A stretch of DNA of 64,000 nucleotides from positions 3,906,001 through 3,970,000 of the forward strand of contig NZ_CP046564.1 in the NCBI RefSeq assembly GCF_009818105.1, given 5' to 3'. Below the pieces are notes generated by a model. That model was not told the origin of the DNA and ran no database searches. It saw nothing but the letters and a program-made list of their open reading frames with translations. Position 1 is the first letter of the stretch; each line of letters opens with the position of its first letter. The position numbers and the translations under genes were made by a program. The stretch comes from Bacillus sp. N1-1 (lineage in GTDB: Bacteria > Bacillota > Bacilli > Bacillales > Guptibacillaceae). Below, piece after piece: positions 17,145-26,455 of this stretch.

Positions 17145-17804
17145 TTAGTTGAAAACCGATCGCTTTCCAGATAAATCACTCAATGTGGAGAGAAGATGAG
17201 CTTCAACGGCCACCGTCACTTTGTTCAAAGCGCCATCACGAAAAGCATTCACCATATGTTGATGCTCCGGAATCGACTTCACTTCTTCAATCGGAACCGC
17301 ATAAAATTCATCCTTTAAAATCAGATAACAATCCGACCATTGATTAAGCATTTCCACTTGTTGAAGCAAAAATTTATTCTCTGATAGTCGCGCTGGATAA
17401 GAGTGAATAAGAGCATTCACTCTCATGAATTCTTCAAAATTCTTTGCCTCATATGCCTGCTTCTCCTCCGCTAACAGCTCTTCCATTTCAAGAATGTTCT
17501 CTCGAGTAACAATTGGAACCGCTAGTCGAGCAGCATAACTCTCAAGCACAACCCGCAAGTGAAACACATCAGCGATCTCCTTGTCCGAGGGATTATAAAC
17601 AAAGGCACCACGATGAGGCACAATTTCTAATAACCCTTCATTCCCCAATCTCTTAAAAGCTGCGCGGATAGGAGTGCGGCTCATCTTTATCTCTTCACTC
17701 ACCCACTCCTCCGTCACTCGTTGTCCTGGTAAAATCCTTCGCAGCATAATCGCACGCTTCACCTTTTCATAGGCTAACTCTTCATTCCGTTTTTTAGCTG
17801 TCAT
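17145..17804 (-). CDS. GntR-family transcriptional regulator (FadR/FCD subfamily)
   Basis: A 219-residue regulator with the DNA-binding domain at about 5-70 (MSRTPIRAAFKRLGNEGLLEIVPHRGAFV) and an all-helical FCD ligand domain at about 80-210 (VFHLRVVLESYAARLA). The ATG at 17804 has AGGTGG 6 nt upstream; the open frame runs back to 17840 but crosses the presumed operator. It lies 20 bp upstream of the gabT-like gene on the same strand and presumably controls that operon and itself. Confidence 0.87.
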   Translation of the reverse strand: MTAKKRNEELAYEKVKRAIMLRRILPGQRVTEEWVSEEIKMSRTPIRAAFKRLGNEGLLEIVPHRGAFVYNPSDKEIADVFHLRVVLESYAARLAVPIVTRENILEMEELLAEEKQAYEAKNFEEFMRVNALIHSYPARLSENKFLLQQVEMLNQWSDCYLILKDEFYAVPIEEVKSIPEHQHMVNAFRDGALNKVTVAVEAHLLSTLSDLSGKRSVFN

Positions 17805-17829
17805 CTTAAACCACCTATTGTGTCCAAAG

Positions 17830-17841
17830 ATTGTATACAAT
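17830..17841. promoter_or_regulatory. Candidate operator of the FCD-type GntR regulator
   Basis: ATTGTATACAAT is a perfect 12-bp palindrome of the form common for FadR/FCD regulators (TNGTNNNACNA-like). It lies 26 bp before the regulator start, where autorepression would act. Confidence 0.55.
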
Positions 17842-17971
17842 TTATTGATTTATCTGACATTTTAAATTAAACAGACGACATTTTCAATAAATTCTGACAA
17901 AATAAACCTTTTGGTCTATGTATGATGCCCTTTCAAAGAGTAACTGAGTGCTCTTATCCTTTATAAACAAA

Positions 17972-18011
17972 ATAAAAACAGCCCTTTCCTCCCAGGAGTT
18001 AAGAGCTGTTT
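17972..18011 (-). terminator. Intrinsic terminator of the chromate transporter operon
   Basis: On the minus strand AAACAGCTCTT pairs with AAGGGCTGTTT (one G-T pair), followed by TTTTTATTTTG. Repeat R6 begins two bases upstream of it. Confidence 0.82.
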
Positions 18012-18012
18012 C

Positions 18013-18052
18013 TTCGACAATATATGAGCTATTCCGGGTGGTGACAGGCACT
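18013..18052 (+). repeat. Dispersed 40-nt repeat, copy R6
   Basis: A 40-nt unit from TTCGACAATA to GGGTGGTGACAGGCACT. It lies between the chromate transporter stop (18067, minus) and its terminator. Confidence 0.87.
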
Positions 18053-18066
18053 CGCGAATTCGTCCC

Positions 18067-18597
18067 CTACCCCAGAAACACCGCGCCATACGCCAGTGCC
18101 CCGACAATCACAAACGCAGGATGCACCTTCATCTTTTCCATCAGAACAAAACTAGCCACAATCAGAAAGATCGTTTGAACTAGCCCCGCTCCTTCATACG
18201 AACTCGCAAAGAACTGAAACGCCATAACTCCAAGCAAGATTGCAATCGTCGGGCGAATAAGGGCCGTCATCTTCTTCACTTTCGGTGAGTTCTTAAATCG
18301 ATTTAAAAGACTCAGCAACACGATCATCAGCACGAGCGAAGGCGCCACTGTAGCAAACACACCAACAAACGCACCAAGAACGCCTCCCTGCTGAAATCCT
18401 ATGTATCCGGCCATCTTTGTCGCAATCGGCCCAGGTAGCGCATTCGCCATCGCAAGCATTTCACTAAACTCATTTACGCTCATCCAACCGAAGCGACCGA
18501 CCACTTCATTTTCGACAAGCGGAATGGACGCAGGTCCACCGCCGTAACCGACGATGCCTGGTATGAAAAAAGCGACAAAAATATCCCAATAAATCAT
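18067..18597 (-). CDS. Chromate transporter, half-size subunit (YwrA-like)
   Basis: A 176-residue membrane protein with about five or six segments and the CHR-family motifs FFIPGIVGYGGGPASIPLVENEV (near residue 10) and NALPGPIATKMAGYIG (near 55). It overlaps the partner gene by four bases (ATGA). Split, short-chain CHR proteins of B. subtilis (YwrA/YwrB) act as a pair, each supplying half of the full-length ChrA fold. The physiological anion may be chromate or another oxyanion. Confidence 0.88.
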   Translation of the reverse strand: MIYWDIFVAFFIPGIVGYGGGPASIPLVENEVVGRFGWMSVNEFSEMLAMANALPGPIATKMAGYIGFQQGGVLGAFVGVFATVAPSLVLMIVLLSLLNRFKNSPKVKKMTALIRPTIAILLGVMAFQFFASSYEGAGLVQTIFLIVASFVLMEKMKVHPAFVIVGALAYGAVFLG

Positions 18598-19172
18598 GAG
18601 GAGGGCTCCTTTCTCACCTGACCGTCGCGCTTCCCATCTTTACCAGTCGGTTTAAGTAGAGCGTAAAGCAGCAAACATCCAATAACAATCCCCGGATGAA
18701 CACCAGCAATTTCAATAAATAAAAAGGAAGCAACCGTCAACGCAATCGTCAAAATCCACCCTAAATTCCCCTGTGCTTTTCTAAAAAAATCATACGTTAA
18801 CACAGCAAGCATAACCCCAACCACCGGAACGACCGCCTGCGTCATTCCCTGTACCCACGCCTTTTCTCGAAACGTGGAAAGAAACGTTAACAAGAAAATC
18901 ATTATCGCGATCGTCGGTACAATCGTTGCAAGTACCGCATTCAGCATGCCTGTTATCCCTGCCACTCTATGGCCAATATACCCGGCCATTTTCGTCGCGA
19001 TTGGTCCTGGAAGTGAATTTCCTAATGCCAGAACATCTGCAAATTCATCATCGTTCATCCATTTGTATTTCTCGACAACTTCCTTATGTACTAGCGGGAT
19101 AGAAGAAGGTCCTCCTCCATACCCAAGCATTCCCACTCTAAAAAAAGCGAGAAAAAGGTGCCACTGTTGCAT
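18594..19172 (-). CDS. Chromate transporter, half-size subunit (YwrB-like)
   Basis: A 192-residue partner of the downstream subunit, with the same motifs (GMLGYGGGPSSIPLVHKEVV and NSLPGPIATKMAGYIG) in the opposite membrane topology expected for split CHR pairs. GGAAGGTGG precedes the ATG. The C-terminus is charged (KPTGKDGKRDGQVRKE). It lies 33 bp below the gamma-glutamyltransferase gene, an arrangement similar to ywrD-ywrB-ywrA in B. subtilis, but no Lrp-type ywrC regulator is seen. Confidence 0.88.
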   Translation of the reverse strand: MQQWHLFLAFFRVGMLGYGGGPSSIPLVHKEVVEKYKWMNDDEFADVLALGNSLPGPIATKMAGYIGHRVAGITGMLNAVLATIVPTIAIMIFLLTFLSTFREKAWVQGMTQAVVPVVGVMLAVLTYDFFRKAQGNLGWILTIALTVASFLFIEIAGVHPGIVIGCLLLYALLKPTGKDGKRDGQVRKEPSS

Positions 19173-19205
19173 GATCCACCACCTTCCGAAACATCACGCC
19201 ACTTC

Positions 19206-20822
19206 TTAATAAGCGGCTATCGTTCCGTCTGTTCTTGATTCTGTCCCTCCGAAAAAAGTGCCTGACTGCTGATCACGCCAAATAATTTGTCCGCGGCCGA
19301 ACGCCCCTTTTTCCAGTTGAAATTCAATTTCATGTCCTTTTCGGCAAAGCGCCTCAGCAAGATAAGGAGGGAACGTCGATTCGACCCACACTCGCTTCCC
19401 ATCAACCCACTGCCACCTCGGCGCATCAAGCGCAGATTGTGGGTTCAAATGAAAATCAATCATATTCGTAATTACCTGTAAATGTCCCTGTGGCTGCATA
19501 AAGCCTCCCATTACACCAAATGGCCCAACCTCTTTACCGTCTTTACTAAGAAATCCAGGAATGATTGTATGATACGTTCGCTTTCCACCTTTTAACGCAT
19601 TATCATGCTCAGGATCCATCGAAAAGTTATGCCCGCGATTTTGAAGCGCAATCCCGGTGCCAGGCACCACAAGTCCTGAACCAAACCCCATGTAATTACT
19701 TTGAATAAACGACACCATGTTTCCTTCGTCATCAGCCGTCGCTAAATAAACGGTGCCCCCTTTAGGAGGTTGTCCTGGTGACGGCACAAGCGCTTCATCG
19801 CCAATTAACTGCCGGCGACTTGCCCCATATGTAGGCGAGAGTAGATCCCGAACTGCAACTGACATTTCCTGCTCATCGGTAATGTACTTCTGTCCATCCG
19901 AGAAAGCGAGCTTCATCGCTTCAATTTGCTTATGATAGGTATCGACGGAATCTTTATGATCAAACTCAAATCCATTTAAAATATTCAGCGCAGACAACGC
20001 AATGAGCCCCTGTCCATTCGGCGGAATCTCCCAAACGTCATACCCACGATACTGAACCGAAATCGGATCAACCCACTCAGGCTTAAATATCGAAAGATCT
20101 TCCTTCGTCAAATACCCACTATACGCTTTCGAAAAAGCATCAATCTGATCAGCAATCTCTCCTTGATAAAAAGACACCGCATCCGTTTCCGCGATTTTTC
20201 GTAACGTTTCCGCGTGACCTTTCGACTTCCAAACCTCGCCCACTTCCGGCGCACGACCGGCAGGAGCAAACGTTTCAAACCAGTGCTGAAACTCCTCGTC
20301 CTTTAACTCTTTTTCAAAATGAGCGTAAGCATCCTTCCAAAACTTACTTAAAGTTGGCGAAACCGGATACCCCTCTTCCGCATAGTGAATCGCTGGCGCA
20401 AGGACCTCTTTTAACGAAAGCTTTCCAAATCGTTTCGACAAAGCGGCCCACGATGCCGGAACACCTGGCACAGTAACAGGAATCCACCCATATTTCGGAA
20501 TTTCATTATACCCACGTTCGTTGACTGAATCAATGGAAATCGACTTCGGCGCTGGCCCACTTCCGTTCAAGCCGTACAATTCACCTTTCGTCCAAACAAG
20601 GGCAAACGCATCCCCGCCAATCCCATTTGAAGTCGGCTCGACAACCGTGAGGACTGCTGCTGTTGCGATCGCCGCGTCGATCGCATTCCCTCCATTTTTC
20701 AAAAGATCTAGCCCTGCCTGTGCAGCTAGTGGCTGGGATGTTGCCACCATTCCTTTATTGGCTACCGTTGTCATCCGTTGAGAAGCATAGGGATAATGTA
20801 AGTAATCCGTCGTCATGGACAT
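19206..20822 (-). CDS. Gamma-glutamyltransferase-family Ntn hydrolase (YwrD-like)
   Basis: A 538-residue protein with the family N-terminus (MVATSQPLAAQAGLDLLKNGG, NAIDAAIATAAVLTVVEPTSNGIGGD). The autoprocessing region is GGTVYLATADDEGN, with a threonine as the expected new N-terminal nucleophile (about residue 360). No classical signal peptide is visible, matching cytoplasmic YwrD rather than secreted Ggt. AAAGGAG lies 4 nt before the first ATG and 10 nt before a second ATG two codons later. It is probably cotranscribed with the chromate pair. Confidence 0.87.
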   Translation of the reverse strand: MSMTTDYLHYPYASQRMTTVANKGMVATSQPLAAQAGLDLLKNGGNAIDAAIATAAVLTVVEPTSNGIGGDAFALVWTKGELYGLNGSGPAPKSISIDSVNERGYNEIPKYGWIPVTVPGVPASWAALSKRFGKLSLKEVLAPAIHYAEEGYPVSPTLSKFWKDAYAHFEKELKDEEFQHWFETFAPAGRAPEVGEVWKSKGHAETLRKIAETDAVSFYQGEIADQIDAFSKAYSGYLTKEDLSIFKPEWVDPISVQYRGYDVWEIPPNGQGLIALSALNILNGFEFDHKDSVDTYHKQIEAMKLAFSDGQKYITDEQEMSVAVRDLLSPTYGASRRQLIGDEALVPSPGQPPKGGTVYLATADDEGNMVSFIQSNYMGFGSGLVVPGTGIALQNRGHNFSMDPEHDNALKGGKRTYHTIIPGFLSKDGKEVGPFGVMGGFMQPQGHLQVITNMIDFHLNPQSALDAPRWQWVDGKRVWVESTFPPYLAEALCRKGHEIEFQLEKGAFGRGQIIWRDQQSGTFFGGTESRTDGTIAAY

Positions 20823-20891
20823 AAAACTCCTTTCAATTTATGTAGTGTTGAATAGATAAAGAACCGTATTCTGAACCTGAAACGCCACAAA

Positions 20892-20962
20892 AAGAAACCT
20901 TTTCATACCTCAGAGATTTTCCCATTATATAGGAAGCCTTCTTGAATGAAAAGGTTTTCTTT
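20892..20962. repeat. Long inverted repeat, possible terminator
   Basis: AAAGAAACCTTTTCAT and ATGAAAAGGTTTTCTTT are reverse complements apart from one extra base, separated by 38 nt. On the minus strand it lies about 50 bp past the FAD oxidoreductase stop and ends in TTTCTTTTTG, so it may terminate that transcript, although the loop is long. No other signal was found between 20823 and 21012. Confidence 0.5.
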
Positions 20963-21012
20963 AGAATATTTTTATTTTTCGATCATTTATCAAAAACTTA
21001 TCTCTCGACAAC

Positions 21013-22131
21013 TCACCCAAACGCACTCCCAGGATCATACTCCCCAAGATCAAGCTCATTCCGCTCCCCAAGCACCAACCGCGCAAGCTCAGCTCCAAGA
21101 AACGGTCCACTCGTTAAGCCTGAAGCCCCAAGCCCATTTGCCACAAAAAGTCCTTTTACTCGAGGAACCGCACCAGCAATAGGTACATTACCTGGCGTAA
21201 ACGGCCGAAATCCTACCTTTGTTTGGACGTACGTACTATCCGAAAATCCTGGCGCAACTTTCAGCGCTCGATCAATAATATGGTGAACGCCACCCAGCGT
21301 CACACGCAAATCAAAACCAGCCTGATCTTCCTGCGTTGCACCAACGACAATCCGACCATTTTCAAATGGAAGGAAATATTGAACGAAAGGTGGCATCACA
21401 ATTGGCCATTTTCCGGTATCTGTGTCAGGTAGATCGAGATGAACAATTTGCGCTTTTTGGGGAGAAACGAGGAACTTCATCCCTAATGGCTGAAGTAATT
21501 CTCGCGCCCAGGCGCCTCCGGTCACAATCACTTCATTCGCATAAAAACTTTCATTATTTACAACGACGCCACTCACGTTTGAACTATCCCATAATAAAGA
21601 GGCATCTCCGCGAATCACCTTCGCACCATGCTTTTCCGCACCTCGAATGAGTGCATTTCGTAACGCGTCTCCATTCACACGCGCTGCCCCGCTCACATGC
21701 ACGGCCGCATAGTGATCGGACAGCGGAGGAAACAGCGCATTTGTTTCGGCAGCGGAAAGCCGCGAAACCTCACCCATCTCTGGCGTATCCTTCCGCCGCT
21801 CCATCGCAAGCGCAAGCTTTCGCTCAAGCTTCGTTTCACCAGAGTAAATGTTAATCGCACCAACGCACGCATAGCCAGTCTCCGTCTCTCCGTCCTTTTT
21901 CAGCGCTTCAATTAACTCCGGATAATATCGTGCTCCAGCTTCAACGAGTCGATAAAAAGCGCCTCCCCGTCGATTCGTTAGCCACGGACACACAATCCCG
22001 GCCGCCGCTTCCGTCGCCTGGCCCGCGTCGTTCCGATCGACAAGCAACACATCCGCTCCTTGCTTGGCGAGATGGTAAGCTGTCGACGCTCCTAAAATAC
22101 CTGATCCGATTACAATCATTGATTTCATCAT
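21013..22131 (-). CDS. FAD-dependent amino acid/amine oxidoreductase (DAO family)
   Basis: A 372-residue flavoprotein. The dinucleotide-binding motif is VIGSGILGASTAYHLAKQGADVLLVDRND (residues about 6-35), and the C-terminal FAD contact is GLFVANGLGASGLTSGPFLGAEL. Overall it resembles glycine oxidase and D-amino acid dehydrogenase. The N-terminal A-G-Q-A-T-E-A-A-A-G-I segment is common in the YurR-like branch. AAAAGGTG precedes tandem ATG codons. The substrate is not evident, and it is not next to thiamine genes, so ThiO function is unlikely. Confidence 0.83.
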   Translation of the reverse strand: MMKSMIVIGSGILGASTAYHLAKQGADVLLVDRNDAGQATEAAAGIVCPWLTNRRGGAFYRLVEAGARYYPELIEALKKDGETETGYACVGAINIYSGETKLERKLALAMERRKDTPEMGEVSRLSAAETNALFPPLSDHYAAVHVSGAARVNGDALRNALIRGAEKHGAKVIRGDASLLWDSSNVSGVVVNNESFYANEVIVTGGAWARELLQPLGMKFLVSPQKAQIVHLDLPDTDTGKWPIVMPPFVQYFLPFENGRIVVGATQEDQAGFDLRVTLGGVHHIIDRALKVAPGFSDSTYVQTKVGFRPFTPGNVPIAGAVPRVKGLFVANGLGASGLTSGPFLGAELARLVLGERNELDLGEYDPGSAFG

Positions 22132-22274
22132 TACACCTTTTCGTCGTTTGTCTGATTAGGTATTTTACAGGAATGTGGCGGGAGACTCAATTGTGGTCTA
22201 ACTTGTGATCGGAGAAAGTTCATGACAAACTGAAGAAAAGGAAAGAATGTAGAAGACTACGGCTATTCTCACCT

Positions 22275-22294
22275 TTAATCAAGCGTTTGTTTAA
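22275..22294. promoter_or_regulatory. 20-bp palindrome, TetR-type operator candidate
   Basis: TTAATCAAGCGTTTGTTTAA lies just before the ribosome site of the cyclase gene. It is nearly identical to the palindromes at 57262 and 59489 and has the size of a TetR-family operator. No TetR gene is in the window. Confidence 0.5.
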
Positions 22295-22310
22295 GAAGGA
22301 GGAGTCTCAT

Positions 22311-22961
22311 ATGAATTTCAAAAAAATCATTGATCTTTCGATTCCAGTTCACAATGAAACGCCTGTTTTCCCAGGGGATCCAAAACCAAACATCTATCCA
22401 GTAGCGGAGCACGACAAAGACGGCTATCAGGTTACCCAGCTGAATATTGGAACACATACGGGCACACATCTTGATGCTCCTTTCCACTTCCAGAAAAATG
22501 GCGATTCTATCGATCAAGCGAGTTTAACGAAAGTGATGGGACCCGGTCACGTCATTGATGTAACAGGCAAAGAACCAGGTGAACAAATCACGTTAAACGA
22601 TGTAGCCCACCAAATTGATAGCATCGTTTCAGGAACAATCGCCCTTTTCCATACAGGCTGGTCACAACATATAGGAACTCAGACTTATTTTAACTACCCT
22701 TACCTATCCGTCGACATTATTAATACACTGCTAGAAAAAGGCGTCTCCACTTTCTTTATTGATGCGCTTAATGTTGATAAACCAGGTGCTTCCACGTTTC
22801 CAGTTCATGAAGCCATTACATCTAAGAACGGTATTATCGGGGAGAATTTATGTAACCTCGACCAGATCGATTTCGAAAATCCGCTAATTATTGCATTGCC
22901 CCTAAAGCTTGAGGGTCTAGATGGCTCACCAGTGCGAGCGGTGGCGGTGGAAGTAGAGTAA
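22311..22961 (+). CDS. Cyclase-family metal hydrolase (kynurenine formamidase-like)
   Basis: A 216-residue protein of the cyclase family (PF04199 type). The metal-binding motif HTGTHLDAPFHF is present near residue 51, with P-V-F-P-G-D upstream and FFIDALNVDKPG later. Relatives hydrolyse N-formylkynurenine or isatin, or act on other amides. AAGGAGGAG lies 6 nt before the ATG at 22311; an upstream ATG at 22287 overlaps the palindrome and has no ribosome site. It is monocistronic, divergent from the FAD oxidoreductase. No tryptophan catabolic genes are adjacent, so the substrate is open. Confidence 0.85.
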   Translation: MNFKKIIDLSIPVHNETPVFPGDPKPNIYPVAEHDKDGYQVTQLNIGTHTGTHLDAPFHFQKNGDSIDQASLTKVMGPGHVIDVTGKEPGEQITLNDVAHQIDSIVSGTIALFHTGWSQHIGTQTYFNYPYLSVDIINTLLEKGVSTFFIDALNVDKPGASTFPVHEAITSKNGIIGENLCNLDQIDFENPLIIALPLKLEGLDGSPVRAVAVEVE

Positions 22962-23007
22962 ATTCAAAGCTTCCGCACTGAACTATAGAAATGAATGCAG
23001 CATATAA

Positions 23008-23037
23008 AAATAGCGAATGCAGACACATTCGCTATTT
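23008..23037. terminator. Bidirectional intrinsic terminator between convergent genes
   Basis: AAATAGCGAATG and its exact complement enclose a 6-nt loop, with T/A tracts on both sides. It separates the cyclase gene and xylB. Confidence 0.88.
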
Positions 23038-23039
23038 CT

Positions 23040-24524
23040 TTATTGACGATATGATTTTAAACGTTCATTCAAGACTTTTGTTTGTGTATACACGGATTGA
23101 TACAGTGGAAATAACGCTTGATAAGTTTGTACATTTGCTTTAATTGGCGTGAACTTCTTTTTCACATTTAAGAAGGATTCACTACACGCTTCTAGTGTTG
23201 AAAACCAATCACAACCTACAGCTGCGAGCATAGCAGCCCCAAGTGCGGGTCCTTCCTCACTTTCGTACTTAATCACCGTAGCATCAAAGATATCCGCCTG
23301 CATCTGAAGCCACGAATCATTTTTCGCCCCCCCACCAATGGAGACAATTTCATGAATCTCTTTTCCATTTTCTCTAAAAATAGCAAGTGATTCTTTAAGC
23401 GAGAAGGTAATTCCTTCTAATACCGCTTTTACAAAATGACTTCTCGTGTGTGAGGCATCCATTCCGATATAGCTTCCGCGGATCGATGAATCTGCATGTG
23501 GTGTCCTCTCTCCAACCAAATAAGGTGTGAAGAGCAATCCATTTGCACCAACAGGGATATCATCGAGGGTAGCAAGCAATTCCTCAAATGGGATACCTTC
23601 AGCAAACTGATCTCGAAACCAGTTTAAGCTCTGCCCCGCTGAAAGGGTAACCCCCATCGTATAAAAGGCATTTGATTTACTATGATTAAAATAGTGAACT
23701 TTGCCTTCAAAATCAAGGTTATCCTGGTCTTCATAGGATAAAATAACGCCAGACGTTCCGATACTGCAAAGCGTACGGCCGCTTTTCACGATGCCAGCTC
23801 CAACTGCACCACATGCATTGTCAGCACCACCAGCAAACACCTTCACGTTCTCCAGTCCCTCGATTAGATCTTTCTTCATAGTACCAACGTATGCAGTAGA
23901 CTCAATTAAAGGGGGACAGAGTGAGAGGCTTACCCCAGTGCGCTCTGCAATCTCCTCACTCCACTTTTTCTCCTTAACATTAAGTAATAGCGTGCCAGCC
24001 GCATCGGAATAATCCATATGAATTTCTCCCGTTAAACGATAGCGCACATAATCTTTCGGAAGAAGAAAAACTCTAGCTCTCTCATAGAGCTCTGGCTCGT
24101 TCTCTTTCACCCACATTAACTTAGGAAGTGTAAAACCTTCAAGAGCGGGGTTTTGAGTTATCTCAAGCAATGCCTTTTTCCCTACAAGCTTCTCAATCGT
24201 TCGGCATTGTTCTGTTGTTCGTGTATCATTCCAAAGAATAGCCCTACGAAGCGGTGTGTTCTCACGATCCAGTAAGACGAGCCCATGCATTTGACCAGAG
24301 AAACTTATTCCTTCAATAGAGAATGAAGGAAGTTTTCCTGCAAGCTCCTTTAATGCACTGAGCGTTTGTTCTACCCACTCCTCAGGGTTTTGCTCACTGT
24401 ATCCAGACTTCGGGTGATGAAGCGGATAACTCCTTGAGGCTTCAGCTTGTACCCGGCCAGTGCGATCAACCGCAATCACTTTAACCGCACTTGTACCAAG
24501 ATCAATTCCAACGACATAGCTCAC
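23040..24524 (-). CDS. xylB: Xylulokinase
   Basis: A 494-residue FGGY-family kinase that phosphorylates D-xylulose to xylulose 5-phosphate. The N-terminal ATPase motif is VGIDLGTSAVKVIAVD. Further features are GISFSGQMHGLVLLD with the catalytic region, WNDTRT, and SIGGGAKNDSWLQMQADIF near the C-terminus. The start is a GTG after AAAGGATGA. It lies 64 bp below xylA and ends in the terminator at 23008. Confidence 0.94.
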   Translation of the reverse strand: MSYVVGIDLGTSAVKVIAVDRTGRVQAEASRSYPLHHPKSGYSEQNPEEWVEQTLSALKELAGKLPSFSIEGISFSGQMHGLVLLDRENTPLRRAILWNDTRTTEQCRTIEKLVGKKALLEITQNPALEGFTLPKLMWVKENEPELYERARVFLLPKDYVRYRLTGEIHMDYSDAAGTLLLNVKEKKWSEEIAERTGVSLSLCPPLIESTAYVGTMKKDLIEGLENVKVFAGGADNACGAVGAGIVKSGRTLCSIGTSGVILSYEDQDNLDFEGKVHYFNHSKSNAFYTMGVTLSAGQSLNWFRDQFAEGIPFEELLATLDDIPVGANGLLFTPYLVGERTPHADSSIRGSYIGMDASHTRSHFVKAVLEGITFSLKESLAIFRENGKEIHEIVSIGGGAKNDSWLQMQADIFDATVIKYESEEGPALGAAMLAAVGCDWFSTLEACSESFLNVKKKFTPIKANVQTYQALFPLYQSVYTQTKVLNERLKSYRQ

Positions 24525-24588
24525 CGTGATTCATCCTTTCTCTCCGCTCTGCAATAACCGCTTTCCATTCTTTCTTCTCTTCGGATTC

Positions 24589-25920
24589 TTAGACAGAAAC
24601 ATTCGAAAAAGCATTTAGTAAATAGGAGTTGATTTCTGCCTTTAATTTCTCCATACGGCCTGATTTAGTCTGAATATCCGTAAGTCCAAACGCATATTGT
24701 TCAAGCTTCTTAAAATCAGTATTTCCTTCTACAATTTCTTTGCCGATGCCTTCAGAAAAACTATGATACCGATCCGAGATGAAATTCTCAAGCACCCCGT
24801 CCTCTAACATCTGATGCGCCGCTTTTAGTCCAATTGCAAAGCTATCCATTCCAGCAATATGAGCATGGAATAAATCGTCTGGATCAAAAGAATTACGACG
24901 AACCTTCGCGTCGAAATTCAATCCACCTTTTCCAAGTCCGCCATTCTTAAGAATTTCATACATAGCAAGAGTTGTAGAATACAAATCTGTCGGGAACTCA
25001 TCCGTATCCCATCCAAGCAGCGTGTCACCCTGGTTAGCATCAACAGACCCCAGCATCCCATTGATACGGGCAGTATGAAGTTCATGTTCAAACGTGTGGC
25101 CAGCCAATGTGGCATGATTCGCTTCAATGTTAAATTTAAAATGATCCTGCAAACCATAGTTCTGGAGGAAAGATAGAGAAGTAGCTACATCAAAATCATA
25201 TTGATGTTTTGATGGCTCTTTAGGTTTCGGTTCAATGAGAAATTGGCCTGTGAAGTTTATTTCGTTCGCATAATCAAGCGCCATGTTGAAAAAGCGCCCA
25301 AGATTATCTAGCTCAAGCTTCATATCTGTGTTGAGTAAAGTCTCGTATCCTTCACGTCCGCCCCAAAAAACATAATTCTCAGCGCCAAGCTCTTTTCCAA
25401 CTTCCAACCCTTTTTTAACTTTAGCTGCTGCATAGGCAAAAACATCTGCTTCAGATGAAGTCGCAGCTCCATGGGTAAAGCGAGGATGCGTGAACATATT
25501 TGCCGTATTCCATAACAGCTTTGTAGAGCTTGTTCTCATATATTCTTTTATCATCGAAACGATGGTATCAAGATTTTCATACGTTTCTTTAAGAGTCTCA
25601 CCTTCTGGCGCTACATCAACGTCATGAAAGCAGAAGAAAGGTGCGTCGAGCTTATCAAACAGTTCAAAAGCTGCTTCTACTCTCGCTTTAGCTTGATCCA
25701 TCCCGCTGTATTCACTCCATGGACGCAACATTGTTCCAGCACCAAATGGGTCGGCTCCATCTGCAGTAAATGTATGCCAGTATGCGATCGAAAAGCGAAG
25801 ATGTTCTTTCATCGTTTTATCTCCGATTTTCTCATTAGGGTTGTAATATTTAAATGAAAACGGATTGGAAGATCGGACTCCCTCAAACTGAATGCGATTA
25901 ATATTGTTGAAATATGCCAA
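24589..25920 (-). CDS. xylA: Xylose isomerase
   Basis: A 443-residue class II xylose isomerase converting D-xylose to D-xylulose. The N-terminus has the class II insert. Active-site blocks visible are [12 protein letters not shown] (catalytic His), [46 protein letters not shown] and GWDTDEFPT, which supply the two metal sites. The start is a TTG with TAGGAGGAG 6-7 nt upstream. It is the first gene of xylAB under the XylR-controlled promoter near 26082, with a leader of about 150 nt. Confidence 0.96.
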   Translation of the reverse strand: MAYFNNINRIQFEGVRSSNPFSFKYYNPNEKIGDKTMKEHLRFSIAYWHTFTADGADPFGAGTMLRPWSEYSGMDQAKARVEAAFELFDKLDAPFFCFHDVDVAPEGETLKETYENLDTIVSMIKEYMRTSSTKLLWNTANMFTHPRFTHGAATSSEADVFAYAAAKVKKGLEVGKELGAENYVFWGGREGYETLLNTDMKLELDNLGRFFNMALDYANEINFTGQFLIEPKPKEPSKHQYDFDVATSLSFLQNYGLQDHFKFNIEANHATLAGHTFEHELHTARINGMLGSVDANQGDTLLGWDTDEFPTDLYSTTLAMYEILKNGGLGKGGLNFDAKVRRNSFDPDDLFHAHIAGMDSFAIGLKAAHQMLEDGVLENFISDRYHSFSEGIGKEIVEGNTDFKKLEQYAFGLTDIQTKSGRMEKLKAEINSYLLNAFSNVSV

Positions 25921-26061
25921 AATAAACTCCTCCTAAAATAAAATTAGATACAGAATACCTCAACCTATGAACTTTTCACCAAAACCTTAATTCATTCAGC
26001 AGTTACCATCATGACATTATTGCAAGAAAAATCGCGTCGCACTCTCTTAATGCCGTGTTTA

Positions 26062-26120
26062 TGTAACTGCTTTCATGTAGAATTATAGCACCGCTTCAAT
26101 AGTTTGTCTATTAGATAAAC
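26062..26120 (-). promoter_or_regulatory. xylAB control region: XylR operator, promoter, cre-like site
   Basis: On the minus strand the operator GTTTATCTAATAGACAAAC spans 26120-26102. Its TAGACA (26110-26105) is the -35 box, 17 nt before TATAAT (26087-26082). Downstream, ATGAAAGCAGTTACA (26076-26062) differs from cre consensus at one core base. Bound XylR would cover the -35, and CcpA could block elongation. XylR consensus half-sites (GTTT..., AAAC) come from known Bacillus operators. Confidence 0.85.
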
Positions 26121-26125
26121 AAAGA

Positions 26126-26400
26126 TTGATTGATAAGGATGGAAATAAGCCTAGTGGGGAGTTAGGTGAGCACAGTAGCTTCTTTGAGAGGAAGGAAATT
26201 CAAGTAAAGAGTTTTTGTGGTATGTATTTTTTTCGAAGGATTCTTAATCAAAAAGCTGCCATCATGCGCTTTAATCCAAATGATTGGCACTCAAAAAAAT
26301 GTGGCATGACGATAAGTTTCCGACAGAATTTGTTGAAAAGCAGGTAAGTTCTCCATCAATTTATTCCCCAAACTCTATGCTATACTTTCTATAGCTTCTT
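26126..26400 (+). other. Gene-poor stretch with a possible frameshifted remnant
   Basis: No supported gene lies between the xylA promoter and 26456. A weak open frame (26126-26347) has no ribosome site. If the seven-A run near 26292 gained one base, its FNPNDWHSKK would continue as MWHDDKFPTEFVEK, which looks protein-like, so a decayed gene is possible but unproven. Confidence 0.25.
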
Positions 26401-26455
26401 CAAATTTTTCAAAAATATTGTTAGCACTAGGATTTTAGTAGGGAGGAATTATGAA

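Noticed and set aside
20946..22208. Several plus-strand frames opposite the FAD oxidoreductase
   Set aside because: They are antisense to a well-supported coding region, mutually overlapping, and lack ribosome sites and domains.
26126..26347. 73-codon plus-strand frame between xylA and the DUF624 gene
   Set aside because: No ribosome site and no recognisable domain; kept only as a possible remnant.
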